From the NCBI GenBank assembly GCA_000818945.1, contig KN805453.1:1-64000 (forward strand): a stretch of DNA of 64,000 nucleotides. The letters run 5' to 3'. This DNA comes from Schizochytrium sp. CCTCC M209059. Lineage: Eukaryota; Sar; Bigyra; Thraustochytrida; Thraustochytriidae. The position numbers and the translations under genes were made by a program. This document shows positions 1-9,673 of the stretch, in pieces. The notes under the pieces are model-generated. The model was not told the DNA's origin and searched no databases. It saw only the letters and a program-made list of their open reading frames with translations. The stretch's first letter is position 1. Every line of letters begins with the position of its first letter.

Positions 1-62
1 GGCTTGGCTTGGCTTGGCTTGGCTTGGCTTGGCTTGGCTTGGCTTGGCTTGGCTTGGCTTGG
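1..62. repeat. (GGCTT)n pentanucleotide microsatellite
   Basis: About twelve uninterrupted copies of a 5-bp GGCTT unit start at the window edge, so the true length is unknown. The open frame through it only encodes a Trp/Leu/Gly/Ala repeat and is not taken as a gene. Confidence 0.95.
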
Positions 63-465
63 CCTGGCCAATCTCCGGCCCACGCTCGTCGAATGGTGCA
101 GTCGTAGTAGTAGTAAGGTGTGATCAAGCGCCTTCGCCGGCCACTTGCGATTCAGATACAAGGGAGATCATCCAGAGTACTGCAGAGGCGCATGCATGGA
201 CAAACAGAACAAGAGCGAGCGGAGTGGAAACCGGGCAATGCAGCTATCAACCTCACGTCGAGCAAGACAGATCCTGTGTGCGCAAGACAAGAAGAAAATA
301 AATAAACGAAAATGACTCATTAATGCGCCTATCCGTTATGAAAAAATGGGTTGCGGTGGTTCTACTAATAGCCTAGTCAGAAATATAAGAGACAAACTGA
401 GGAGGAGTGAGTAAGGAAGAAGAAGGTAGATAGATGATGGAGAATGACATGTCGGGGCTCTCGCC
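63..465. other. Intergenic, 3' flank of the alpha-mannosidase gene
   Basis: No gene is supported here. It holds a GTAGTAGTAG run near 105 and an A/T-richer tract at 290-450 that would be the 3' untranslated region and polyadenylation zone of the minus-strand alpha-mannosidase. Short open frames show no recognisable domain. Confidence 0.6.
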
Positions 466-3400
466 TCACTGCTCAGCAGCCGGGCGGCTCGAGTGGGCCG
501 CAAGTGGCTGAAGCTTGATGGCGAAAGTCCGGATTTGCATGGGGCCGATCTCAACATCGAGTTCCGAGGAGTCCCTGTTGAGCGGCTGTCGAGGAGCGAT
601 GTGCGAGCTGTCGTTCGCGATCTGCCAGTGAAAAGAGGGCTTGTCCTCGACGCGCATGTTGCCTGTGAGACTCGTCTCGTAGGCGTCAAGCACCTGACGA
701 CCTGGAAAAAGAGTGCGGAGCTGGACTATGACCGGCTTGGAAAGTTCGTCGTGCTCGTCAATACTGTAAATGTGCTGCAAGCGGACCAACACCGTGTTTG
801 CGCCAAGCGTCTGCTCGTAGTTGTCAATGACGCTGAGCACGCGAATTGAAGGCGGAATATCGCTGGAGAGTACGGGGGGGCCATCGCGAACGGCCCCGTC
901 TGACTGCACATCCTTGCTAAAAAATGCTTCGGGGGCAAAGTGCAAGCGGTCCGCGGCTACACGACGGGTTGCGTTGGCGTTGAGCGGGGTATCAAAGACA
1001 ACACGGTGAACGCCTCGGATTGCGAGACCGGCGCAGTAGCACGTCGCGTCTTCAGCACCATTGCAGCCGCACATTGTTTCATTGAGAGGTTCGACAACGC
1101 CCTTATTGTCGTCATGAAGCACACGACGATGAACCATGAGCTCGACCTGGCCGTCGCTCAAAGAAGAGCCACCTTGCGTGGAGTCTGTAATGACCGTGAG
1201 CTGCGCTCTATCCGGCTCGGTGAGGGAAATCATCGAGTTAACAGGGTAGTAGTTGCCTGCAATGGGTTCGTCCTCCACCATTCGAGGCTCTGGATACGAA
1301 CTGGGCAGTCGATTCCGGATGCGAGGCTGCAGTTCGAGTCCGTTCGAGTCCGTGGCAAAGGCAGATTTACTACGCAAGTCTGAAGAGTATCGAATGACAA
1401 CTTCTTTGCCCTTGTTGTCGTCGATGGGAATGGGCCCGACATTGTACTCGACCTCAATGTACGGCGCGCCCTGGCGAAGGCGAATGACGTGGGTTACCCA
1501 CGGTGAGATCTCCTGACGCACCTCCGTGACGAGGTCCCCGCAGACAACCTGCGTCCTGATTCGCGACGGCCGTGTACCATTGTCAGTATCTCTGTCCGTT
1601 TTTGCGCCTCGGAGGGCGTGCAACGTGCTCGACTCAGGCCGAAACAAGTAAGCACCAGATACAGCACCCTTGGCACAGCCCGTCTCGGCGCAAGGACCAG
1701 CTGCTGATTCGTAGTAGCCCCAGTCAAGCGTAAAGTCTGCCTCAACGCCAGAATCCTTGTTGGTGATGTGGCGAAGGGCTTGGGTATTGCGATCAAAGTC
1801 AAGTCGAAACATATCGGTCTCCACGCGCAAAGGTTTGTCCCACGGCCACTCTTGCGACTGAATGCGCACATCAACGGGCTGGGAGGTCTCAGATACGGTG
1901 TTGGCGGTATGGATGACCTTGATCACTGTCGCCTGCATCGGCGGGATATCAGCTTGGATGTGCAATACGTGCGTGGCCTGGTTGCGAAGCTGGGCACGCA
2001 TATCTTGGGCCTCGCTGGCAGAGAGACCGTACTCATTTAAGTAGAGTTCGGGAAGCTTCTTGGTCGCATCGTCGACGGGAATGAGTTGAGTTGGAAGCTG
2101 CGTACCACTTGCGACCGCTGTGGCGACGTAATCACCACTATGGATGCGCACTGGCACGGCAAAAATATGATTGGGCTGCGCAGAAGACAGCGGATTCCAG
2201 GCCACCAGAGTAAAATTCTGGTGCTCCACGCCAGCGGTCGTCGCGCAGAGGGAGACGTTGAGGGCCGGGCAGACTTCGAGCCCCGAAACATTGGTGAGAA
2301 TGCGCAGAGAAGAGACCATGCCACGATCAAGTTCGTCGCGGCCCTCGGCGATGCGCTGCGCATAGTCGTCGGCCACAGCCTGCTTGGAGGTGCCAGAAAT
2401 ACCATCGTGGTGCATTGCGACCGCGACGGCCGCTTCAAAGGCGTCCGTCCAGGAGGTGCCGACGCGTGGTCCATGGCGGGGCTGCGAGACAGGGACGTGA
2501 CGCAGCGAGGCCGCAAAGGCCATTTGACGAGCAGTCTGTAAGAGAGAGGAGCTCTTGCGGAGCAAGCGTTTCAGCGCCACACGGCTCGAAAAGTATCCTG
2601 TCCAATAAACGTGGGGGTGTTCGTGGAGGGGCATGAGATCGTCCTCGCGCACGTTCCATGTCGCATTTTTGTCCTCGGAGAGGGCTTGCACGTAGTCGGC
2701 AGGGGTGCTGTAGAACATGTTGATTCGGCCATCGGCATTGACAAAGGCCATGAGTTTGTCGAGACTTTCGTACCACGTCGCAGCGTTCTTGTAGGCAAAG
2801 TCGAAACCGCAGGCCCAGAGGATGTTTTTGGTCTTGAAGTTCTTTGCTTGCTCAAGAGCGAAAGCGACGGCACGTTCGACCCAGTCATCCATGTTGTAGT
2901 CGTGACGAGCCTTGTTGGCGACCATGGCTGCTGCCTGATGGTACTCTTCAAAGGTAAAGGGGCATCCGTAGAGACCACTTCCTTTTGAGCCCCATAATTC
3001 GCCGCCGAGGATCTGGGTGTTGGCCCCATTGCTCTTGGATCCACGCCAAATGTACTCAAGTTCGCGCTCTGTCTTTCGGAGTTCTCGGTCTTCAAAGTTC
3101 ATGCGCGCCCAAAACATGGCGGGCATTCCCGCTTCTGCTGCCAGGAGCCATGCCTGGGTATTGGTGTGGCCAAAGGGGTCAACTTGCCAGGTCACGCTGG
3201 GTGCCGCGTGAGGTCCGAACTCGGCGAGAATAAACTGGTGGCCTCGTGTGGTTTGGTCGATCATTTCAAGGGCGAGAGGGCCGGCCTCATCATGCATGCA
3301 CCACCCGCCGTTAAGAAATTGCAGACGCTTCTCCTTGACAAGACGACGCACCGCGTCACGCCTCACGGGCGTCTGTTCGTCCCACCAGCGCGAGAAGAAA

Positions 3401-3672
3401 GCCATTTCGACGTAGTTGAACTTGCGGGCTGGATTGCGTTCGAGATTGTCTACAACCGTGTTGAGAATGTAGCGGACCTCCTCCTCAAAGTACTGATCAA
3501 CTGTCAACAGCCAGCCCGTGTCATCGTGCGTGTGCGAGATCACATGGATTTGGATTTTATTGTCATGATCTTCGCTCGTGGACGGCCCTTCTCCTCCTCT
3601 TGCCCAGGCAACCACAGGCGAAGCAATCAACGAGCAGAGGAAGAGGAGTAAAAGTGGCTTGAGCCGCAACAT
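466..3672 (-). CDS. MAN2B1: Lysosomal-type alpha-mannosidase, glycoside hydrolase family 38
   Basis: This 1068-residue protein should remove alpha-linked mannose from N-glycans in a lysosome-like or secreted compartment. A signal peptide is visible: MLRLKP, a Leu-rich core, then a small-residue cleavage zone near residue 24. The GH38 catalytic domain follows at about residues 40-400. It has HTHDD (H49 and D51 expected zinc ligands), WQVDPFGHT with the expected nucleophile D165, and HHDGISGTSKQ near residue 420 supplying the last zinc ligand. The C-terminal half is the beta-sandwich mannosidase region, with several N-x-S/T sequons. Length matches family members of about 1000 residues, and no intron or break is visible. 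The start is the first ATG that gives the signal peptide. It diverges from the gene at 4246. A Golgi-type GH38 is less likely because there is no uncleaved signal-anchor stem. Family call is firm; the compartment is inferred. Confidence 0.95.
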   Translation of the reverse strand: MLRLKPLLLLFLCSLIASPVVAWARGGEGPSTSEDHDNKIQIHVISHTHDDTGWLLTVDQYFEEEVRYILNTVVDNLERNPARKFNYVEMAFFSRWWDEQTPVRRDAVRRLVKEKRLQFLNGGWCMHDEAGPLALEMIDQTTRGHQFILAEFGPHAAPSVTWQVDPFGHTNTQAWLLAAEAGMPAMFWARMNFEDRELRKTERELEYIWRGSKSNGANTQILGGELWGSKGSGLYGCPFTFEEYHQAAAMVANKARHDYNMDDWVERAVAFALEQAKNFKTKNILWACGFDFAYKNAATWYESLDKLMAFVNADGRINMFYSTPADYVQALSEDKNATWNVREDDLMPLHEHPHVYWTGYFSSRVALKRLLRKSSSLLQTARQMAFAASLRHVPVSQPRHGPRVGTSWTDAFEAAVAVAMHHDGISGTSKQAVADDYAQRIAEGRDELDRGMVSSLRILTNVSGLEVCPALNVSLCATTAGVEHQNFTLVAWNPLSSAQPNHIFAVPVRIHSGDYVATAVASGTQLPTQLIPVDDATKKLPELYLNEYGLSASEAQDMRAQLRNQATHVLHIQADIPPMQATVIKVIHTANTVSETSQPVDVRIQSQEWPWDKPLRVETDMFRLDFDRNTQALRHITNKDSGVEADFTLDWGYYESAAGPCAETGCAKGAVSGAYLFRPESSTLHALRGAKTDRDTDNGTRPSRIRTQVVCGDLVTEVRQEISPWVTHVIRLRQGAPYIEVEYNVGPIPIDDNKGKEVVIRYSSDLRSKSAFATDSNGLELQPRIRNRLPSSYPEPRMVEDEPIAGNYYPVNSMISLTEPDRAQLTVITDSTQGGSSLSDGQVELMVHRRVLHDDNKGVVEPLNETMCGCNGAEDATCYCAGLAIRGVHRVVFDTPLNANATRRVAADRLHFAPEAFFSKDVQSDGAVRDGPPVLSSDIPPSIRVLSVIDNYEQTLGANTVLVRLQHIYSIDEHDELSKPVIVQLRTLFPGRQVLDAYETSLTGNMRVEDKPSFHWQIANDSSHIAPRQPLNRDSSELDVEIGPMQIRTFAIKLQPLAAHSSRPAAEQ

Positions 3673-4245
3673 GTCGGGTGCTCCGGGTCTTCTTTGCCTC
3701 TCCTCGAGCAGACAGTCCCACCAAGATGTGTTGTATTTGCTGGTCTAGGCCCAAGGCCTAGATGTAGTCGCGTGAGCTGCCCAGGCAAACGTGGTGCTAG
3801 GGCGCGCGCTGTACCTTAAGTAACGCGCGCACGGCGTTCCTTTGTGCGCCGTTGTGCGTCTGTCACGGCGGTCGCGGTTGCGATCTTTTATCTTTTGGCG
3901 CGACTGGGTGGGCCAAGATCTTGTGCAAGGCTAGTTACTACTACTAGTCGTGGCTAGTCTGCAAACTATACAATGGCCTTCCATCCAGGTGGTGTTTTTC
4001 CGGGTTCTTTCCTCGTTTTCTTTTGTTTTTCGTTGCCTATTGTAGTAGTAGTACCTACGTACTACGTATAGAATTGTGTGCGAGAGTGTGGCAGGGTCGA
4101 GGATAAAGGAGCGATCGTCGACGATCGTGGGTGAGCAAATAACGATCTCCTGCGCGGCGTTCGTTGTAGCGCCGCCGGCAAGGGGGAGCGTGTGGGCGAA
4201 TTCGTCGCGGCGCAGAGGTAGAGAAGTAAGTGGCTGTGCCATACA
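3673..4245. promoter_or_regulatory. Divergent promoter region between alpha-mannosidase and NRBF2-like gene
   Basis: This gene-free stretch contains the imperfect inverted repeat TAGGC-CCAA-GGCCTA at 3746-3760, a TTACTACTACTAG block near 3945, and GTAGTAGTAGTACCTACGTACTACGTATA around 4042-4070 (given in two parts: GTAGTAGTAG then CCTACGTACTACGTATA). The same vocabulary recurs in other intergenic regions of the window. No TATA box is convincing. Confidence 0.5.
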
Positions 4246-5607
4246 ATGGAAGGAGGCGACCTGCACGGCCTCCTAACGCACGCGCTTCGTCGAAAGTCCT
4301 CGGTGTCCACGACTACTTCTTCTTCTTCTTCTTCGTCTTCGTCTTCTTCTGCTACGATTGGAAGAATGGCGGAGTCGTCGCGTCGCCAGCGTGAGCAGCA
4401 GCTCAACGCGCAATTCCGGTCGCCTTCGTCGCCAGTACCGGGACACCGGCAATCACATCAGCAGCAAGATCAAGAGAAGCAACAGGCCAGGCATCAAGAG
4501 CTCTCAACGACACCTGAGAAACAGCACGGTTCTCAGTATGCCGAACGAGGCGGTGCCAGGGGCAAGGGAAGGGGCACTGCGGACGGGTCTCTTGCAGTCC
4601 AGGCTCATACATTTGCGCTTGCAGCAGACACGGCCTCGAAAAAATCTCGATTTCGTGAAGCAGCGGCCCGCCACAATAGTGCTCAGGAACACTTTTCTGC
4701 TGCTCTGCATGCTTCATCGTGGCAGCATGATCCAGCAACTGCCTCGGCGCTTGCGATGTTAGCCACATACCACGAGACAAAATCAAAAGAGATGCGCAAA
4801 CAAGGTCGAAATCGTGAGTCGACATCAGCATCGTCATCAGGTTCAACATCAGGGACTTCACCGTCGTCAACGTCATCTGCAAAAACGCCCACGAAACGAG
4901 AAACCAAGTGGACCCCCCCAAAGGGAGCGAAAGCTCAGGACTTCTTTAAAGAGGTAGAACGGCAATTTGACAAGCTACAAGAGGTCATGGTGCCTGGTCT
5001 TGGCTCCTCCTCGAGTGGTGCAAGCGGGAGCTCAGCAACAGCAACAGCAACAGCAACAGGAGCATCAGCATCAGCAACAGGCGTCAATTCATCAGGATCT
5101 TTGCGTGAAGGTGCTGGGCCTGGCGCCGCCAGGAGCGCGGGGACAGCTCGGGATGACCAGGGCTCAAGTGAGGAGGTGACCGCTCTTCGTGACAAGGTCC
5201 GTTTGTTGAGCGCGGAGAACGCGCGGCTATCGCGAGAACTAGCCAAGATGCGCCGTCTCTCTCAGCAAAAGCAGCAGGGCCCGAGCGAGGCAGATCTTTT
5301 GCGCGAGGAATTCCACAAGCAATTTGGCGTTTTAAAGCTGAGTATGCAACATTTCAAGCTCGTGTACGCGGAGGGCGACAGGGATGGCGTTCGCAGACGC
5401 CTTGAGAGGCGTTTCCGCGAGTTAGAGTCCAAATGCAACGCCTTCGAGAAACAAAGCAAGTCCTTGGAGAAACAATACAACAAAGAGCACCAGCGCCGCA
5501 ACGCTCTCGAGCTTCAGGCGCACGAGATGCGCCAGAACATTGCTTCTCTGAAGCAGCAGCTCCGTGCGGGCGTCTCCGGCGGCAGCGCCGCCTCCTCCTC
5601 TGCATGA
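4246..5607 (+). CDS. NRBF2/Atg38-like protein: MIT-like helical hairpin plus C-terminal coiled coil
   Basis: The 453-residue protein begins with a Ser-rich run; an alternative start at 4366 (MAESSRRQRE) would skip it. Residues about 118-190 look like an MIT-type three-helix unit (AADTASKKSRFREAAARHNSAQ, in two helices, then SALAMLATYHETKSKEMRKQ). A low-complexity Ser/Thr/Ala linker follows, then heptad-rich coiled coils at about 305-350 and 385-445. An N-terminal MIT plus C-terminal coiled coil is the architecture of NRBF2/Atg38, the accessory subunit that joins and dimerises the autophagy PI3-kinase complex I. The match is to architecture and helix pattern, not a strong sequence identity. 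Other MIT proteins (katanin p60 or spastin families) are excluded because no AAA domain follows. The next gene lies downstream on the same strand, one of only two tandem pairs here. Confidence 0.5.
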   Translation: MEGGDLHGLLTHALRRKSSVSTTTSSSSSSSSSSSATIGRMAESSRRQREQQLNAQFRSPSSPVPGHRQSHQQQDQEKQQARHQELSTTPEKQHGSQYAERGGARGKGRGTADGSLAVQAHTFALAADTASKKSRFREAAARHNSAQEHFSAALHASSWQHDPATASALAMLATYHETKSKEMRKQGRNRESTSASSSGSTSGTSPSSTSSAKTPTKRETKWTPPKGAKAQDFFKEVERQFDKLQEVMVPGLGSSSSGASGSSATATATATGASASATGVNSSGSLREGAGPGAARSAGTARDDQGSSEEVTALRDKVRLLSAENARLSRELAKMRRLSQQKQQGPSEADLLREEFHKQFGVLKLSMQHFKLVYAEGDRDGVRRRLERRFRELESKCNAFEKQSKSLEKQYNKEHQRRNALELQAHEMRQNIASLKQQLRAGVSGGSAASSSA

Positions 5608-6040
5608 AGCTGCGCGTGTGAAGAGCGAGTCAAGCGAGCATTGTCTCTCGTGCATCTTCGGCGCACTGCATGCCGCGCACATCCGCGGCCGCCAGGGGCC
5701 GCTGCGTCCCAGGCACTTCTGGAACCTATCCCTATCCGTCAGTCGTCTTCAGTGAACGAGTTCAGAGAGAGAGTGGAAGGGAAAGATACCGACCGCTCCG
5801 CGGGAAAAGGTGACCGCGACCTCGTCGATTCATGCATGCATGAATGATTGTATGTATGAATGAGTGAATGAAGGCCACTGCAGAATGAATGCCAGAACGA
5901 ACGAACGAACGAACGAACGAACGAACGAACGAACGAACGAACGAACGAACGAACGAAATTGCCTTCGCTCAGAGGCTCGACGCGGGCGAGTCACGGTGCC
6001 CGCGGTCTGGAGCAGTTCCCCAAGCGAGGCGGGACAGCAG

Positions 6041-6072
<32 letters not shown>

Positions 6073-6245
6073 CCAGGTCGAGCGAGCGAGCGCGCGAGCA
6101 GACCAGGGAGAGCAGACGCGGCAGGCGCGGTGGCGAGGCGACGGCGTGGACACGCGGACACGCACGAAGGCACGAAGGAGCAAACGAAGAAACGAAGGAA
6201 CAAAGAAAAGAATTGCTCGACTTGAGCGGACTCGAGCGAGGGAGG
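5608..6245. other. Intergenic with two tetranucleotide microsatellites upstream of the SDR gene
   Basis: No separate gene is supported. It holds an (AACG)n tract at about 5896-5957 and a (CAGG)n tract at about 6038-6075. The frame of the downstream SDR is open upstream to an ATG at 5889; the tetranucleotides then encode repeating N-E-R-T and Q-A-G-R units. I regard this as 5' untranslated sequence that happens to be open. Confidence 0.7.
5896..5957. repeat. (AACG)n microsatellite
   Basis: About fifteen copies of a 4-bp AACG unit lie roughly 290 bp upstream of the SDR start codon. It is clean and uninterrupted. Confidence 0.95.
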
Positions 6246-7037
6246 ATGAGCAAGTTCAATCGCGTGGTGGTCTTTGGCGGGTCCGGCTTTGTGGGCTCGG
6301 CGGCACTCGAACTCTTGGCCTTGCGCGGGAGCACTCCTTCGCTGGTGTCCGTGACGCGCAAAGGTGAGCGGCCCAAGCACCTCGAGAAGCAAAAGTGGGC
6401 CGACGGCGTCTCGTGGGAGAAGGGGGACTCGCTGGAGCCCGCCTCGTTTGAAGATAAGCTGGACGCGGACACGTCCATAATTGTGTCGATTGGCAGCCCG
6501 CCGCTGCCCACAAGCTCAGATGAAGCTTTTCAGGCACAAGTTAAGGCCAACGGCGACACTTGCGTGAGCATTATCGAGACGGCGGCTGCGCAGAATGTGA
6601 AGCGCCTCGTCCTTGTATCTGCCACTATGCCTCAATGGGCTCCCAGTGGCTATCGCGAAGGGAAGCGCAAAGCTTATGATGCGGCAGTGAACTTTGTCAA
6701 GGGTGGAAGCGACAGAAGCGCACTAATTCTCAAACCCTCTGGCATTTACGGCACACGTCACACAGAAGGTGGTCTGCCAATCCCGTTGTGGACCGTGATG
6801 GCGCCGGCTAGCCTTGCGATGCAAGGTCTATCCCGCCTTGGAATTTCTGATTTCATCGAGCGTTCAATTCCATCCGTAGCCAAGGGCGTTCTTTCCCCGC
6901 TTGTCTCCGTCGAGGCCGTGGCGCGCGCAGCCGTGGACGGGGCAACCATGGCAAAACTTCCTGGAGAGAAGAATCTCATTGAGTGTTCGCCCGAGGACAT
7001 CCTTGCCTACCGCACAGGGAAACCCACTCAGACCTGA
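6246..7037 (+). CDS. Atypical short-chain dehydrogenase/reductase, COQ11/NDUFA9-like
   Basis: The 263-residue protein is an NAD(P)-binding Rossmann-fold protein of the atypical SDR class. The dinucleotide motif GGSGFVG is at residues 11-17, just after MSKFNRVVVF. A WADGVSWEKGD segment follows, then a strand ending in VLVSA and the SGYREGKRKAY segment, whose spacing resembles the Y-x-x-x-K region. The pattern resembles yeast Coq11 (coenzyme Q synthome, mitochondrial inner membrane) and the related complex I subunit NDUFA9. The first ATG that starts directly on the Rossmann strand, in an AGG-ATG context, was chosen; a longer in-frame start at 5889 would add a microsatellite-encoded Arg-rich leader. 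It converges with POLA2. Substrate is not visible, so a generic epimerase-like SDR remains possible. Confidence 0.75.
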   Translation: MSKFNRVVVFGGSGFVGSAALELLALRGSTPSLVSVTRKGERPKHLEKQKWADGVSWEKGDSLEPASFEDKLDADTSIIVSIGSPPLPTSSDEAFQAQVKANGDTCVSIIETAAAQNVKRLVLVSATMPQWAPSGYREGKRKAYDAAVNFVKGGSDRSALILKPSGIYGTRHTEGGLPIPLWTVMAPASLAMQGLSRLGISDFIERSIPSVAKGVLSPLVSVEAVARAAVDGATMAKLPGEKNLIECSPEDILAYRTGKPTQT

Positions 7038-7469
7038 GCAAGCTCCTGGACAATTTCCTGCATCTTTCTGAAGTTTATAACTTTTATTAATAAGCTCAAC
7101 GTCCGTGCTCTTTTTTTTGTAAACGTTCCAGTACCTTTTATGGGCGTGAGCCCTAGCTAGCTAGCAGTAATAGCATCATTATCAGTATTATTATCAGCAG
7201 CAGTATTATTACAAGCAACAGCAGCTGGCTTCAATTTACGTTGCCTAGAGGATATTCGTGTGTTTCTGGTTTTTTGAGAACTTTCCAATGTTCTACGAGG
7301 CAAATCGATGCTTGAACTTGATTGACACCAAATGAAAGAGAAGAAATGAGAAAAGCAGAAAGTAGAAAAGAGGCAAGAAGAAAAGCAAAAAGAAGTTCTT
7401 GTTTTTCCAGAAAGATGAGCTTGGACGTTTATTCGACAGCAAGAGTTAACCTTCATTCCGTTTTCAAAC
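7038..7469. other. Convergent 3' intergenic region (SDR / POLA2)
   Basis: This is A/T-richer DNA holding the 3' ends of both flanking genes. It includes an ATTATTATCAGCAGCAGTATT patch near 7185-7210 (trinucleotide-like) and purine-rich GAAAAGCAGAAAG sequence near 7340-7400. I see no gene or RNA in it. Confidence 0.6.
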
Positions 7470-9673
7470 CTAAATGCGCACCACCTCGACCCTTGTCCTG
7501 GAAGGCAAGTTGTTGGGAACGAGGGGATCAGCCGCATCGCCAGCGTTAGAGGCGAGGCGGGGGCCCTCGCCTTGATCTTGCTTTGCTTTCGAAATGCCTG
7601 GCGCGACGGCAGCCTCAATTTCGTCCTTAGAACGTGGCTTGACGATGATGCGAGCGTACATGCCGCCTGTGCGGCCGCGTGTGAGTCTGCCCGGATTGAC
7701 GCACATGGTCCCCTCGAGGTCGTGGGCAAAGTGCATGAGCTTGGACGTTACGAGGAGCAAGTCGGGCTGATACTTTAGCGTGATTGCCGAGCGTTGTGAA
7801 AGCTCGAGCGAGGCCCCCGGTGCGGGCGGAAACATGGGGTAAAAGGAGGCCTGGTGCAGCATGTGCTCGGCAAGACGCTGGATGCGAGACTTTTTAGGAG
7901 CGGACCGGTCCACCTTGGCGGCATCCTCCTGGGCGAGATGAAGGATTGTGTCTTGCGTGTTGATGCCGACGCAAATGCCATCAACGCTCAAAAGACAGGG
8001 ATTCGGGGCAAAGACCATTTGTTTGCGGTCGGCGAGCTCCACGTCGGCAAGAAGCGAGCGGGGCAGAGGCGGTTGAGGGTACGCCACGTCGTGGGTGACG
8101 TCATCCAAACTGGGCACGATGACGACGCGGGTAGCCATGCCGTCGACGGCAGTAGCAATGCGCTGCAATACAAAGGCCATGACATCCTCGAAAGTGAGAC
8201 GAAGAGACTCGCCACCTTCGAGCGTCTTGGTGCACTTGCCAGCGGCGACTTGCGGATGCCGCGCATCCACAAAGGGTCCCATGAGAACCAAAAGATCAGG
8301 CTTGGCCTCATCGACATTTGCGAGAAGATCCTCGAGGGGCTCGTACTCGAGGTCGCCTTGCGTCGAGAAGGGCCCTGCGGCCGACATGATGGTGAGAGGG
8401 GTGTTCTGGCCGGTTTCGCGCTTTACGGCGCGGGAACGTGAGATCGTGACAAAGGATAGCTTGACGGAAGCATAGATTTCCCTTGCGTGCAAGGTGTCGC
8501 CAGACGGACAGACGCCGCGAACAGCGACAATTTGCCCGGGGAAGAAGCTAAAGGCTGCGATCTTGGAATCCACCTCGAGCTTAATGCGCATTCCGTTGGC
8601 CTCGGCTCGTGAACCCTCGAGAACGAGGGAATTGGCATTCAGTTTGCCATTCGGGGCCTCGCAGCAAATGCGGCCGAGCACCAGAATTTCGTCTTGACCC
8701 GTGTGGCCGACAGGCGAAAAGTCATCGTCAGACCAGCCATGCTCGGCCTTGAAGCGCTCCTTCATTTCCAGAAGCTGCTCCTCCAGAATGGCTGCACGTT
8801 CCAAAATGGTCGTATACATGTAGGGGTACGGCTCGCGAAGGTCGCTCTTCACCTCAACACTGGCCGGCCCTCGCGCGATCGTGGCTTCTGCACGCTTAGC
8901 GCAAACATCTTCCCACGCCAGCTCTGTCTTGCCAGCGTCGAGGCAGAGCTCGACCTTGCCCATGTCGGTGCGCTCGGCGTACCCGTTTGTGGAGCAGATT
9001 GGCGACGATGAGGTGGGGAGGCTTGCAGTATCGGAATCGCGCGTTTTGGTAGGCGTTTGTGGGCGTTCGAGCTTGGCCTTTTTGCGTTTTTGCGCGGAAA
9101 GGAGCGAGTCCTTGGAAGGCGTCCCAGACGCCGACGAGGTGACAGGAGTGAGGTCGAGACCGAACTTTTGCGAAAAGTCGTCGATGCGGCGGCTCTGGCC
9201 AGCCATCCGGCTCACGGTGTGCTTGGTCATCACGGGAGACGATGCGAACCCTGCGGCCTGTACGCGGCCGCCCTTGACGTCGAATTCCTGCCGAGGTTGG
9301 CTTTTCCCGTAGACCTTGCGGCCGCGTTTGGCTTCGATGCGCTGTTTTTCTTTGGCGAGCGACTCATCAAGTTTCTTCATGAGCCGTTTAGACTCGAGGC
9401 CTGAATTATTGAGGGCCAAAACCTCCCATTTTGTCGCGAGGTCCTCGGCGGTCACGTTGTATTGTTTGCATAGTCCCTCACCTGCGTTTCGAGCGAAAGA
9501 TAACAAAGCGTGTGTTAGTTTGACTCGCTCTCTTCTCTCAAGACATCTGTATTGAAGATTTATTGAAGACGAGACTTACATGAGCGCACAAAGTCGGCGT
9601 CTAGGTTCACGTCGCTCACGTGCTTGAAGGCGCGCTGTACGTCGGCCTCCAGGCCGCCGGCCGTGGCCGCCAT
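7470..9673 (-). CDS. POLA2: DNA polymerase alpha subunit B (two exons)
   Basis: This is the regulatory B subunit of the polymerase alpha-primase complex, which starts replication in the nucleus. The CDS is spliced: exon 1 is 9580-9673 and exon 2 is 7470-9481, giving 701 residues. Exon 1 begins AAG-ATG-GCG and encodes MAATAGGLEADVQRAFK. The joined frame runs on as a helical N-terminal domain (DFVRSCEGLCKQYNV). A disordered linker follows at about 110-200, then an OB-fold, then the inactive calcineurin-like phosphatase fold with GPFSTQGDLEYEPLEDLL and LLVLMGPFVDARHPQV, as in POLA2. The length is slightly above the roughly 600 residues usual. Reading exon 2 alone gives an unspliced 678-residue frame that replaces the N terminus with intron sequence, so splicing is preferred. 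Confidence 0.93.
9482..9579 (-). other. Spliceosomal intron of POLA2, 98 nt
   Basis: On the minus strand the intron starts GTAAGT and ends CGCAG, splitting a Cys codon T|GT. Splicing it out joins a 31-codon first exon in frame to the rest of POLA2 and restores a family-like N terminus. This is the only intron I can support in the window. Confidence 0.88.
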
